From a bacterium (lineage in GTDB: Bacteria > Vulcanimicrobiota > Xenobia > RGZZ01), in the NCBI GenBank assembly GCA_021782195.1, contig JAJXVI010000205.1:1-5483 (forward strand): a stretch of 5,483 bases of DNA. Reading direction: 5' to 3'. Positions within the stretch are counted from its first letter, which is position 1. Each line of letters starts with the position of its first letter. Shown in pieces: positions 1 to 5,483 of the stretch. The translations under genes and the position numbers were made by a program. A model generated the notes under the pieces. That model was not told the origin of the DNA, searched no databases, and was given only the letters and a program-made list of their open reading frames with translations.

Positions 1-791
1 CCTGCGCCGGTGGGGTCTACCACGTTGCCTACCTTTGCGGTTGGAATCCGGTGCTGTTCACCTGAACGAACGTAGATTTCGCTTCCGCGGTCGCCGAGTG
101 TGACGACAATCATTTCGAGGTCCTCAGCCAGCAACTCGTTGCGCGTACGTCCTGTCTTCTCCTGGAACACCGCAAACTCGTAATCGTTGAGAATGAGAAC
201 AGTCGCCCCTCGGGCACATTCCAACAACTCGGCGCCGTCCATTGCAGTGACCTGCCACGACAGGTCGAGCACAAGGCGGAGCCCTGCCTCGCGTGCCTCG
301 CAGCAATGGCGGATCATCGCCGCGGGGTCATCGGGTGCAACGATGACCCACCCGTGTTCCTGCTCCACGCTGTTTCGAAGACTGATTTCCCGTGCTCGCT
401 TCATGGCACCCGGGTAGAAACCGGTGATCTGGCTGTCAGCACGGTCAGTGGTGATGAAACACGATGCCGTCGTCTCGTCGTCGAAAATGTGTACGCCGCT
501 CGTGTCAACACCGTGCTCGCGGAGCCACTCGGCATACTCGCCAAAGTCTCGCCCGGCGGCGGCCACGACGCGGGGTTGATGGCCGAGCAGTGCGAGCGTG
601 TATGCAATGTTGCCGGCACATCCACCACGCTGCTTCTTGAGATCGCCCACCAGGAAGGAGATGTTGATCACGTGCAGTTTCTCTGGCAGGATGTGATCCT
701 TGAAATAGCCTGGAAAATCCATGATCAGGTCGAAAGCGAGCGATCCAGTCACTGCGATCTTCCCATTTGTGGGTCCTTGAAGCTTGCGCAC
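1..791 (-). CDS. PfkB-family carbohydrate/nucleoside kinase (adenosine-kinase-like), 3' end outside window
   Basis: The open frame gives 263 residues before the window edge; the family is usually about 300-330, so only the C-terminal end is missing. Cytosolic ATP-dependent kinases of this ribokinase/PfkB family phosphorylate a sugar or nucleoside hydroxyl. Seen in the sequence: N-terminal strand KIAVTGSLAFD (11-21), then a lid stretch with HILPEKLHVINISFLV (33-48), the substrate-binding GGCAGN motif (56-61), GRDFGEY (80-86), LNDYE (201-205), VTLGDRGS (230-237) and the start of PfkB signature 2, DPTGA (259-263). The catalytic Asp of the expected GAGD lies just beyond the edge. The ILPEKLH...ISFLV region is, from memory, typical of proteins annotated as carbohydrate kinase or adenosine kinase; the exact substrate cannot be told. 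The GTG start at 791 is chosen because AGAGGAG (806-800) sits 8 bases before it; an in-frame GTG at 800 has no room for an SD. It lies downstream of the ChaN gene on the same strand, separated by a repeat- and hairpin-rich gap. Confidence 0.94.
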   Translation of the reverse strand, partial: MRKLQGPTNGKIAVTGSLAFDLIMDFPGYFKDHILPEKLHVINISFLVGDLKKQRGGCAGNIAYTLALLGHQPRVVAAAGRDFGEYAEWLREHGVDTSGVHIFDDETTASCFITTDRADSQITGFYPGAMKRAREISLRNSVEQEHGWVIVAPDDPAAMIRHCCEAREAGLRLVLDLSWQVTAMDGAELLECARGATVLILNDYEFAVFQEKTGRTRNELLAEDLEMIVVTLGDRGSEIYVRSGEQHRIPTAKVGNVVDPTGA

Positions 792-799
792 GGGCAGCA

Positions 800-806
800 C
801 TCCTCT
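800..806 (-). promoter_or_regulatory. Ribosome binding site of the PfkB kinase
   Basis: Reads AGAGGAG on the minus strand with an 8-base spacer to GTG at 791-789. It decides between that start and the in-frame GTG at 800-798, which overlaps the SD itself. Confidence 0.7.
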
Positions 807-829
807 GGTGTGGCTCGCAGTCTGACTTG

Positions 830-868
830 AACAGCGGCGGCGTGTCATTCGCCGCGCACGCTGTTTTT
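830..868 (+). terminator. Bulged hairpin followed by a short T run on the plus strand
   Basis: The arms are AACAGCG (830-836) with CGCTGTT (859-865) and GCGGCG (837-842) with CGCCGC (850-855). The loop is TGTCATT (843-849) and there is a 3-base bulge GCA (856-858). In plus-strand RNA the stem runs into five T (864-868), like an intrinsic terminator, but no plus-strand gene precedes it. In minus-strand RNA the same hairpin forms in the leader of the kinase gene with no U tract after it. It could stop antisense transcription toward the ChaN gene, or act as a structured leader or processing element. The hairpin is seen directly; its role is inference. Confidence 0.45.
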
Positions 869-874
869 CCTCTG

Positions 875-936
875 CCCTCGGGCCTGGCTCGCAGCGTCCC
901 CCCCCTCGGGCCTGGCTCGCAGCGTCCCCCCCCTCG
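875..936. repeat. Tandem 28-bp direct repeat (two full copies plus the start of a third)
   Basis: Two perfect copies, 875-902 and 903-930, each begin CCCTCGGGCCTGGCTCGCAG and end in GCGTCCCCC-type sequence. A third copy starts at 931 but diverges after CCCTCG. The core TGGCTCGCAG (885-894, 913-922) occurs a third time at 811-820, just upstream of the kinase SD and outside the tandem array. In plus-strand RNA each unit has a weak dyad (CGGGCC-T-GGCTCG with one G-U pair). The array lies between the ChaN stop and the kinase start, in what would be the kinase leader. It may be a regulator-binding array, an RNA element, or only a slippage-made repeat. Confidence 0.85.
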
Positions 937-963
937 CGCGGGCGTTGCCACCGCCCGAGAGGG
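931..963 (-). terminator. GC-rich hairpin 19 bases after the ChaN stop codon (possible terminator)
   Basis: The arms are CCCTC (931-935) with GAGGG (959-963) and GGGCG (940-944) with CGCCC (952-956). There is an internal loop (GCGC opposite GA) and a 7-base apical loop. On the minus strand it falls shortly after the TAG stop of the exported ChaN-family protein, where a terminator would be expected. However, it is followed by a G run rather than a U tract, so it is not a classical intrinsic terminator. It may be a pause site, a 3'-end stabiliser, or coincidence in GC-rich DNA. One arm starts in the partial third copy of the 28-bp repeat. Confidence 0.35.
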
Positions 964-981
964 TTCAGCCTCGCCGCCCAT

Positions 982-1992
982 CTAGCGTGAGTTTGCAGGG
1001 GTGGCTTTTTCCACGAACACGATCCAGTCGGCAGCGTAGTGCTTCGGGTCAGCGTGGTCAAGCGACGTTGTGGGCACAATGCGGATCGTCGCAACGCGTG
1101 CACGAGGCATGCGCGCTCGCGTGCGCGCAACCGTCCCGAGGCCGTCGTCGCTGTGAAAAGCACCGTTGAAATGAAGGAGAACGCCGTTCCACCCCACGTG
1201 GCTGTCGAAGAAATCCGCAATGGACTCGGCCATCGTGTCGTCTTTCAGGCACTGCGCCTCGTAGTACCAGGCGAGTTTGTCGCGCCCGACGTGGTTTTGC
1301 ATTGCTGATTCGAAGCGCGTCCAGTATGCGTCAAGCGGTGCCGTGGTGTGCCGCGCAAAGAGCCAGGCGTGGTCCGCGGGCATCCTCTCGATTGCTCCCA
1401 GCCCGTGCTGCGCGACCGCGGCGGCCAGGTAACGGGGGACGTTCGACGCCAGGACCTCGAGATGATGCGCTTTTGCCTGCTCAATCAACGGGCGGTAGGC
1501 GACCGCGTAGTTGGACCACGGTCGTGACGCACTCAGGAACTGCGCTTCCGTGATGCGTCCCTGCAGGTATGCGTTCAACACGGTCTGCACGTCGCGCTCG
1601 AACATCTCCATTCCGACCGCAACCGTTCGCATGGACAGAAGCTTCTCAAGGAGAAGGGCTTCCACGTGGTGCGTTGCCAGGTCCTGGTGCTCTTCGCCGA
1701 CAAAGACTACGTCTTCGTGCGCGAGACACTCCAGCAGGGAGGAAAAAGGTATCCATCGGTGCGTCCACGAGTCGTAGACGCGCATGGTCGGTGAATTGCG
1801 CGAAATCATTGGAACCCTGGCGATCGAGGGTCCGGGATCATGCATATCCGGAGTCTTTCTCGGCAAAGTCCCGGGCACTGACGCCGCGTGCCCTGTGAGC
1901 AGGGGAGGGTCTTCACCGTTTGACGCGTGTGCTTGCGAGGAAGCGCAGCATAGCAAGAGCACCATCAGACAGATAGCAGGCAGGTGTCGCAT
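982..1992 (-). CDS. Exported ChaN-family protein (DUF399, haem-binding-uptake/Tiki-like fold)
   Basis: The product has 336 residues. Residues 1-23 form a signal peptide: short basic start (MRH), hydrophobic LPAICLMVLLLCCA, and an A-H-A cleavage site before SNG. Cys15 and Cys16 follow the hydrophobic core, but the preceding residues (LLL, LLC) are not a good lipobox, so lipidation is uncertain although many family members are lipoproteins. A low-complexity linker (about 24-70) precedes the folded domain. Family motifs are VVFVGEEHQD (95-104), VGMEMF (126-131), W-x2-Y-x3-YRPLIE (159-171), ASNVPR (182-187), QCLKDDTMAES (247-257) and HFNGAFHSDDGLGT (274-287). Campylobacter ChaN binds haem, and the wider fold groups with Tiki/TraB/EreA-like proteins that use a GE-x-H motif. 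Whether this protein binds haem or is an enzyme is unknown. The ATG at 1992 has only a weak SD. The start faces the divergent plus-strand gene. Confidence 0.9.
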   Translation of the reverse strand: MRHLPAICLMVLLLCCASSQAHASNGEDPPLLTGHAASVPGTLPRKTPDMHDPGPSIARVPMISRNSPTMRVYDSWTHRWIPFSSLLECLAHEDVVFVGEEHQDLATHHVEALLLEKLLSMRTVAVGMEMFERDVQTVLNAYLQGRITEAQFLSASRPWSNYAVAYRPLIEQAKAHHLEVLASNVPRYLAAAVAQHGLGAIERMPADHAWLFARHTTAPLDAYWTRFESAMQNHVGRDKLAWYYEAQCLKDDTMAESIADFFDSHVGWNGVLLHFNGAFHSDDGLGTVARTRARMPRARVATIRIVPTTSLDHADPKHYAADWIVFVEKATPANSR

Positions 1993-2069
1993 GCACTCAT
2001 GTGCGCGGTGTGCTATTTGAATCCTTCCTGCAGAGAGGGACCGGGCGTGTTGTTGAAAAAAAAGGAGTC
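1993..2069. other. Divergent intergenic region between the ChaN gene and the plus-strand gene cluster
   Basis: This interval must hold the promoters of both divergent units if the plus-strand gene starts at GTG 2070. It is the most A/T-rich spot nearby, with an A run at 2056-2063. A weak extended -10-like string TGCTATTTG (2011-2019) is visible on the plus strand, without a convincing -35. No operator palindrome stands out. If the plus-strand gene began at GTG 2001, only 8 bases would separate the two genes. Confidence 0.4.
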
Positions 2070-3293
2070 GTGCAACTCGAAGAACTGGACCTGGTCACGT
2101 TGCCCCCGGGAGCACTGCTTGTTGCCGTGCTCCTCGAGGAAGGCGGGGCGATGACCATCGATCAGGTGGCCGCGCGACTATACAGCGTCGGAGTCAATCT
2201 GCGTGGCGGGACTCACACCTTGCGGCGGGCAGCGTCGGCGCTGCCAGGGGTGCGTCGCAGTGCCGGGCTGCTGTCCGTCGACGTGCAAGACCCCCAACTG
2301 CGTCGGGTTCTGTCCCGACTGGAGCGCGCCCGGCGGGATGGCTCGCGCGTTGACCGGAGGGCTTCCCCCACGACCGTCGCCTGCTCCCCCGCGACACCTG
2401 TGCGTACAGATGCGCTCTGGCTTGGGACGCGTCGCCGTACATTGTTGCGTCGAGACGATTCTTCGCTTGACCTGCTTCTGTGGTTTGACCCTTCCGGCCA
2501 GACCGTTCGGGCGTTCAACTTTGTGGCCTCCGGGTGCGACTCGGATGCGCTGGCAGTGCTTCTTGAACAGGCCATCCATCGACCACTGGCGGGATGCGCG
2601 CCTGCCACGCCCAGGTGTATTGCCGTGGACATGCCGCACGAACAGGAGTCTCTTGCGAGCGCCGCCTGCTCACGTGGCATTGAACTGGTTAGTGAGGCCG
2701 ATTTCACCCCGCTTGCAGCGGTCTTCTCTCAGGTGGAGCAGTTTGCGCGAGAGGACCTTTCCCCTTCGTCGGGTGGCGTGCTCACGCTGAGTCGCTTCCA
2801 CGAACTCGCTCGTCTGCTCTGGCGCCTTTCCCCGTGGCGTGGAGTGCGCCTCGAGGAGGTACTGCGCATTGACGGACTGGACCCGACCCCCATCTATGTG
2901 CTGCTCCTCGCCAACCCTCCCGAGGGGTTCACCGTCTTCCTGGACGAGGAGGTTGCTCTGGATACCCTGTTGCACGAACGTATCTCCCCCTCGTCAGCGC
3001 TGATGGTGCGTTTCTACCCTCGGCCAGAAGTGCCGTCGGTGTCGCGACTGGCTGACGCCCTGGGGTGGGAGGGCTCGAAGATTCCCGTGCCGCTTCGCGT
3101 AGGCTCACAGGGCACACAAATGGCGGTTCACGAGGAAATCGTACTGCTGATCTCCGTCATGGAGGCTATCTCGCAGTGTGTCTTCGAACGACCGTGGCGA
3201 GACCGCGAACTCGGTCTTGACGGCGGTGTTCGCGTATGTGCGACCTGGCCGTTGCAGGCCAGTCATATCGGCCGTCGGGTAGAGGAAACGTAG
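2070..3293 (+). CDS. Unrecognised protein with helix-turn-helix-like N-terminus
   Basis: About 407 residues from GTG 2070. There is no signal peptide or membrane segment, so it is probably cytosolic. I do not recognise the family firmly. Residues roughly 13-70 (PPGALLVAVLLEEGG, then TIDQVAARL and LRRAASALPGV) read like a winged-helix fold. After a basic, Ser/Pro/Arg-rich linker (about 78-117) comes LLLWFDPSGQTVRAFNF with DSDALAVLLEQAIHRPL, then CIAVDM and IELV. This alternating pattern recalls, from memory, the DUF6930-type domain. The C-terminal quarter (FYPRPEVPSVSRLADALG to EEIVLLISVMEAISQ) fits the same kind of protein. Start choice: the in-frame GTGs at 2001 and 2010 precede a stretch with A/T-rich third positions that looks non-coding, so GTG 2070 is preferred, although GGAG (2064-2067) is only 2 bases before it. 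ATG 2151 has a better-spaced GAGGAAGG but would cut the first helix. It is followed by the radical SAM gene on the same strand, and an operon is likely. Confidence 0.72.
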   Translation: MQLEELDLVTLPPGALLVAVLLEEGGAMTIDQVAARLYSVGVNLRGGTHTLRRAASALPGVRRSAGLLSVDVQDPQLRRVLSRLERARRDGSRVDRRASPTTVACSPATPVRTDALWLGTRRRTLLRRDDSSLDLLLWFDPSGQTVRAFNFVASGCDSDALAVLLEQAIHRPLAGCAPATPRCIAVDMPHEQESLASAACSRGIELVSEADFTPLAAVFSQVEQFAREDLSPSSGGVLTLSRFHELARLLWRLSPWRGVRLEEVLRIDGLDPTPIYVLLLANPPEGFTVFLDEEVALDTLLHERISPSSALMVRFYPRPEVPSVSRLADALGWEGSKIPVPLRVGSQGTQMAVHEEIVLLISVMEAISQCVFERPWRDRELGLDGGVRVCATWPLQASHIGRRVEET

Positions 3294-3320
3294 CGCCTTG
3301 TCCGGATTCGCGGCAAAAAG

Positions 3321-3326
3321 AGGAGG
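3321..3326 (+). promoter_or_regulatory. Strong Shine-Dalgarno AGGAGG between the unknown gene and the radical SAM gene
   Basis: A consensus AGGAGG lies 11 bases before an in-frame GTG at 3338 of the radical SAM frame, which would add 14 residues. It lies only 6 bases before an out-of-frame GTG at 3333 that reads GTG-CCG-TGA, a two-codon frame overlapping the GTG at 3338. It may be an alternative initiation site of the enzyme or a coupling minigene. Confidence 0.4.
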
Positions 3327-3366
3327 CGGGCGGTGCCGTGAAGGACTATTCCGAAGGGAAGAAACC

Positions 3367-3371
3367 GGGAG
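3367..3371 (+). promoter_or_regulatory. Ribosome binding site deciding the radical SAM start
   Basis: GGGAG is followed by an 8-base spacer and ATG at 3380. The resulting N-terminus begins 15 residues before the first conserved Cys. The upstream in-frame ATG at 3236 would overlap the previous gene by 58 bases and has no SD. Confidence 0.6.
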
Positions 3372-3379
3372 ACGATTCA

Positions 3380-4798
3380 ATGACCGTGAACCACGACGTG
3401 CTCGTGCGCCGCACACGTTCGGTCTGCAGCAAATGCGTGCGCCGCTGTCCCGCAGAGGTCCGGGAGCGCGACGGCGAGGTATTGTTGATCAAGACGTGCG
3501 CCGAGCACGGCCAGACGCAATGTAGACTGTCTGGTCATCCCTGGTATTATGTTGGCCTCGATCGGTACTATTTTTCCGTCATGAAGTCGGTGTCTCGCCA
3601 GCGTGACTACCTGTTGCGGATGACCGAGCGTTGCAATCTGAAATGTCCGATCTGCCTGGCATCGGCGCTCGACAACCAGCCTCAGTCGGCCGCCACGGCG
3701 GATGTTCCCGATCTGAACCGTGAACGCATGCAGGAGTTCCTGCGCTGGCGCCGCGGACGGGGCCCGCTCAAGATTGACTTGCTCTCCGCGGAGCCGACGC
3801 TGCGTGAGGACCTTTTCGACATTGTTCGTGAAATGAAGTCGCTTGGCCACATCGTCGCCCTTCACACGAACGGTGTACGTCTGGCCAGTGATGAGTACGT
3901 GCGTCGCCTGCGCGAGGCTGGGGTCGACGAGGTCCATCTTCAAATGGACGGTTTCGATGACGCCGCGTACGAGAAGATTCGAGGGGCACGACTCACAGCC
4001 AGCAAACGGCGCGCAATGGACAACATGGAGCGCCACGATCTGGCGACTGACATCGTGATGGTCATCATGCCCGACACCAATGAAGGACAGATCCGTCCGG
4101 TGCTGCAAGACTGCCTGCATCGCCCGTTTGTGCGTGAACTGTTCTTTCTGGGTACGCGTCCGCTGGGGTATTTCGCCGACAGTGATCGCGTCTTGATGCC
4201 TGACGACGTGATCGATATCGTGGAACGCGAGTCTGACGGTCTTTGCCAGCGTGCCGACGTGTTTCGGTTTCAGAAACTGTATTTTGCCCTGCTGGCAGTG
4301 CTCGGTGTGCGGAAGTGTCTTTATGTTCAGCACTACCTTCTGTTTCGCGACGGAGACGCCTGGCTCCCCGTATCGCAGATTCTTGACTGGAAACGTATTG
4401 ACGAGGTTCTTGACGAACTGCCCGCGCTACAGGCCGACGCCGCGAACACCGGCATCATCGCGCGACTGAGCTATCAAGCCCGCAAGATGGCATGGCTCTT
4501 TCGACTGGCGCGTGCGATGTTCTCGTGGCGTGCCGTGCAGTACACTCCAGACTTTCTCTCCCTGCTCACGCACTTGCGCGGAGGATGGCTGCTCTCCGGA
4601 CTTCCGCGGCGAATCTTGCTGCTTGGCTACATCACGGCATGCGACCCGCATAACTTTGACGAGGAGGTTGCTCGTCACTGCGGCAAGGGGGAGGTCTCGA
4701 TGGACTGCGGATTCAACGACAGTTCCGCCCACGCGAACATCATGCGTGAGCGTCGGTGGCGAACCAGTCCACGGGAGCGCCCGGGAGAGCGAGGGTGA
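3380..4798 (+). CDS. Radical SAM enzyme with N-terminal Cys knuckle (COG1964/Mj0619-like plan, substrate unknown)
   Basis: 472 residues from ATG 3380. Domains in order: a Cys-rich knuckle with CSKCVRRC (C16, C19, C23), then KTCAEHG (C40, H43) and C48, likely binding zinc, iron or an auxiliary cluster. The radical SAM core has RCNLKCPIC (C85, C89, C92; CX3CX2C), which holds the [4Fe-4S] cluster that cleaves S-adenosylmethionine. [12 protein letters not shown] (134-145) occupies the place of the usual GGE motif but reads S-A-E. HTNG (162-165) and LQMDG (187-191) follow as later barrel strands. The C-terminal part has hydrophobic or amphipathic stretches (301-310, 370-383, 391-420) and ends with [15 protein letters not shown] (C421, C434) and C443. 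The knuckle-core-C-terminal 'NFD...C' arrangement recalls Mj0619-type enzymes, including tetraether lipid synthase, but I see no CGLC-like middle Cys motif, so a different or reduced cofactor set is likely. Alternatives are a SPASM-like peptide-modifying or other unassigned enzyme. Its TGA overlaps the GTG start of the pullulanase, indicating coupled translation. Confidence 0.9.
   Translation: MTVNHDVLVRRTRSVCSKCVRRCPAEVRERDGEVLLIKTCAEHGQTQCRLSGHPWYYVGLDRYYFSVMKSVSRQRDYLLRMTERCNLKCPICLASALDNQPQSAATADVPDLNRERMQEFLRWRRGRGPLKIDLLSAEPTLREDLFDIVREMKSLGHIVALHTNGVRLASDEYVRRLREAGVDEVHLQMDGFDDAAYEKIRGARLTASKRRAMDNMERHDLATDIVMVIMPDTNEGQIRPVLQDCLHRPFVRELFFLGTRPLGYFADSDRVLMPDDVIDIVERESDGLCQRADVFRFQKLYFALLAVLGVRKCLYVQHYLLFRDGDAWLPVSQILDWKRIDEVLDELPALQADAANTGIIARLSYQARKMAWLFRLARAMFSWRAVQYTPDFLSLLTHLRGGWLLSGLPRRILLLGYITACDPHNFDEEVARHCGKGEVSMDCGFNDSSAHANIMRERRWRTSPRERPGERG
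4783..4787 (+). promoter_or_regulatory. Ribosome binding site of the pullulanase, inside the radical SAM gene
   Basis: GGGAG with a 7-base spacer precedes GTG at 4795. It lies within the last codons of the radical SAM gene and supports a GTGA stop-start overlap as the true pullulanase start. Confidence 0.72.
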
Positions 4799-5483
4799 GC
4801 CCTGGAGGTTTTCTTTCTCGACCTCTCCGCCATCCCCGCTTGCACGCTGCACTGCCTGAATTCGTTGTTACCGTTTGTGTCCTGTGCGTGGCTCCCGTGA
4901 GCGCGTCGCCCTCATCTCTTGACGGCATTGTCTGCACGAGACCGTTGGGGGCGCTCTATTCACCTCAGCGTACCACGTTTCGGGTCTGGGCTCCGACCTG
5001 TTCACGCGTTGAGCTTCATCTTTATGAGCGACCTGTGGGTGGACGTCCCAGAATTCTCCAGATGCGTCACAGTGCCGATGGAAGCTGGTCGGTGACGGTT
5101 GACAGAGATTGCAGGGGACTCTGCTATCTCTTTGACACCAACCTTTCGCACGGCGAGGTGGGTGACCCGTACGCGCGCTGTGTCACGGGCCCCCAGGGGC
5201 GTTGCATCGTGGTGCACGACGAGACGCACGTTGCCCCTCGTCCTCGCTTTCCCCTGCAGGACGCCATCATCTACGAGTTGCATCTCCGCGACTTTACCAT
5301 CGATCCTGACAGCGGCATCACGCGTCGCGGACAATACCTGGGTTTGGCGGAACACGGCACGCATCTTTATGGCAGACCGGATATCAAGACCGGTCTTGAC
5401 CATCTCCTCGAACTTGGGGTCAATACCGTGCAGATCATGCCGTTCAACGAGTTCGAGGTCGACGCGGGCGCCGGCCAGTACGG
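4795..5483 (+). CDS. pulA: Secreted type I pullulanase (CBM48 + GH13), 3' end outside window
   Basis: 229 residues are visible; type I pullulanases are usually 650-900, so most of the catalytic barrel is outside the window. Type I pullulanases hydrolyse alpha-1,6 branch bonds in pullulan, starch and glycogen. Residues 1-37 look like a signal peptide: an Arg/His-bearing n-region (RPLRHPRLH), hydrophobic [13 protein letters not shown] and a V-S-A cleavage site before SP, so the enzyme is probably exported. A CBM48-type domain follows at about 52-130 ([28 protein letters not shown]). Next come the GH13 pullulanase N-terminal barrel landmarks [18 protein letters not shown] (158-175), YLGLAEHGT (181-189), [19 protein letters not shown] (199-217) and FEVD (220-223). 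The nucleophile and acid/base lie beyond the edge. The GTG 4795 start is supported by GGGAG at 7 bases and by the GTGA overlap with the upstream stop. A later GTG at 4897 would remove the signal peptide. Several Cys (C47, C69, C106, C110, C129, C137) are notable for an exported enzyme. Confidence 0.93.
   Translation, partial: MSPGGFLSRPLRHPRLHAALPEFVVTVCVLCVAPVSASPSSLDGIVCTRPLGALYSPQRTTFRVWAPTCSRVELHLYERPVGGRPRILQMRHSADGSWSVTVDRDCRGLCYLFDTNLSHGEVGDPYARCVTGPQGRCIVVHDETHVAPRPRFPLQDAIIYELHLRDFTIDPDSGITRRGQYLGLAEHGTHLYGRPDIKTGLDHLLELGVNTVQIMPFNEFEVDAGAGQY

Noticed and set aside
306..830. 174-codon plus-strand frame opposite the kinase
   Set aside because: It is antisense to the PfkB motifs, has no recognisable domain and no supporting context.
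875..936. CRISPR array
   Set aside because: The 28-bp copies are directly adjacent with no spacers and there are no cas genes, so this is a simple tandem repeat.
505..981. 158-codon minus-strand frame covering the repeat region and the start of the kinase
   Set aside because: It overlaps the kinase in another frame, its product is low-complexity and Arg/Ala/Gly-rich, and the kinase frame has PfkB motifs and a proper SD.
2001..2019. Extended -10 promoter TGCTATTTG for the plus-strand genes
   Set aside because: It matches only three of six -10 positions and has no clear -35, so it is too weak to list as a promoter.
3236..3379. Upstream ATG extension of the radical SAM protein (48 extra residues)
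   Set aside because: It would overlap the preceding gene by 58 bases, lacks an SD, and the extra residues look non-domain; ATG 3380 has GGGAG at 8 bases.
3377..4333. Long open frame on the minus strand (318 codons) inside the radical SAM gene
   Set aside because: It is antisense to a gene with clear motifs and shows no recognisable domain; such frames are common opposite GC-rich coding sequence.

Overview
This is a gene-dense stretch of a moderately high-GC bacterial chromosome (roughly 60% G+C by eye). It uses GTG starts freely, has clear Shine-Dalgarno (SD) sequences, and shows no mobile element, tRNA, rRNA or CRISPR. The protein families (PfkB kinase with an adenosine-kinase-like N-terminus, ChaN/DUF399 protein, radical SAM protein with a Cys-rich N-terminal knuckle, secreted type I pullulanase) suggest a free-living carbohydrate-using bacterium. 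I cannot place it to phylum from the sequence alone. Two of the five genes run off the window and are partial.

Layout. On the minus strand, read right to left, are an exported ChaN-family protein (982-1992) and then a PfkB-family sugar or nucleoside kinase (1-791, 3' end outside the window). The roughly 190-base gap between them is unusual. It holds two perfect tandem copies of a 28-bp unit, the start of a third copy, an extra copy of the unit's 10-bp core near the kinase SD, and two hairpins. On the plus strand, starting divergently from the ChaN gene, are an unrecognised protein with a helix-turn-helix-like N-terminus (about 2070-3293), a radical SAM enzyme (3380-4798), and a secreted type I pullulanase (4795-end). 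The pullulanase start overlaps the radical SAM stop by four bases (GTGA), so these two are almost certainly translated from one message.

How they may fit together. The kinase (phosphorylation of a sugar or nucleoside) and the pullulanase (cleavage of alpha-1,6 branches in extracellular alpha-glucan) are ordinary carbon-metabolism genes. The exciting part is the middle: an unknown protein and an unusual radical SAM enzyme are placed directly before, and coupled to, a polysaccharide hydrolase. The radical SAM protein has a CX3CX2C cluster motif, a CX2CX3C...CX2H N-terminal knuckle, an altered GGE motif (SAE) and a Cys-rich, partly hydrophobic C-terminal part. Its overall plan recalls the Mj0619/tetraether-lipid-synthase branch of radical SAM enzymes (COG1964), but it lacks some cysteines I expect there. 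Its substrate is unknown.
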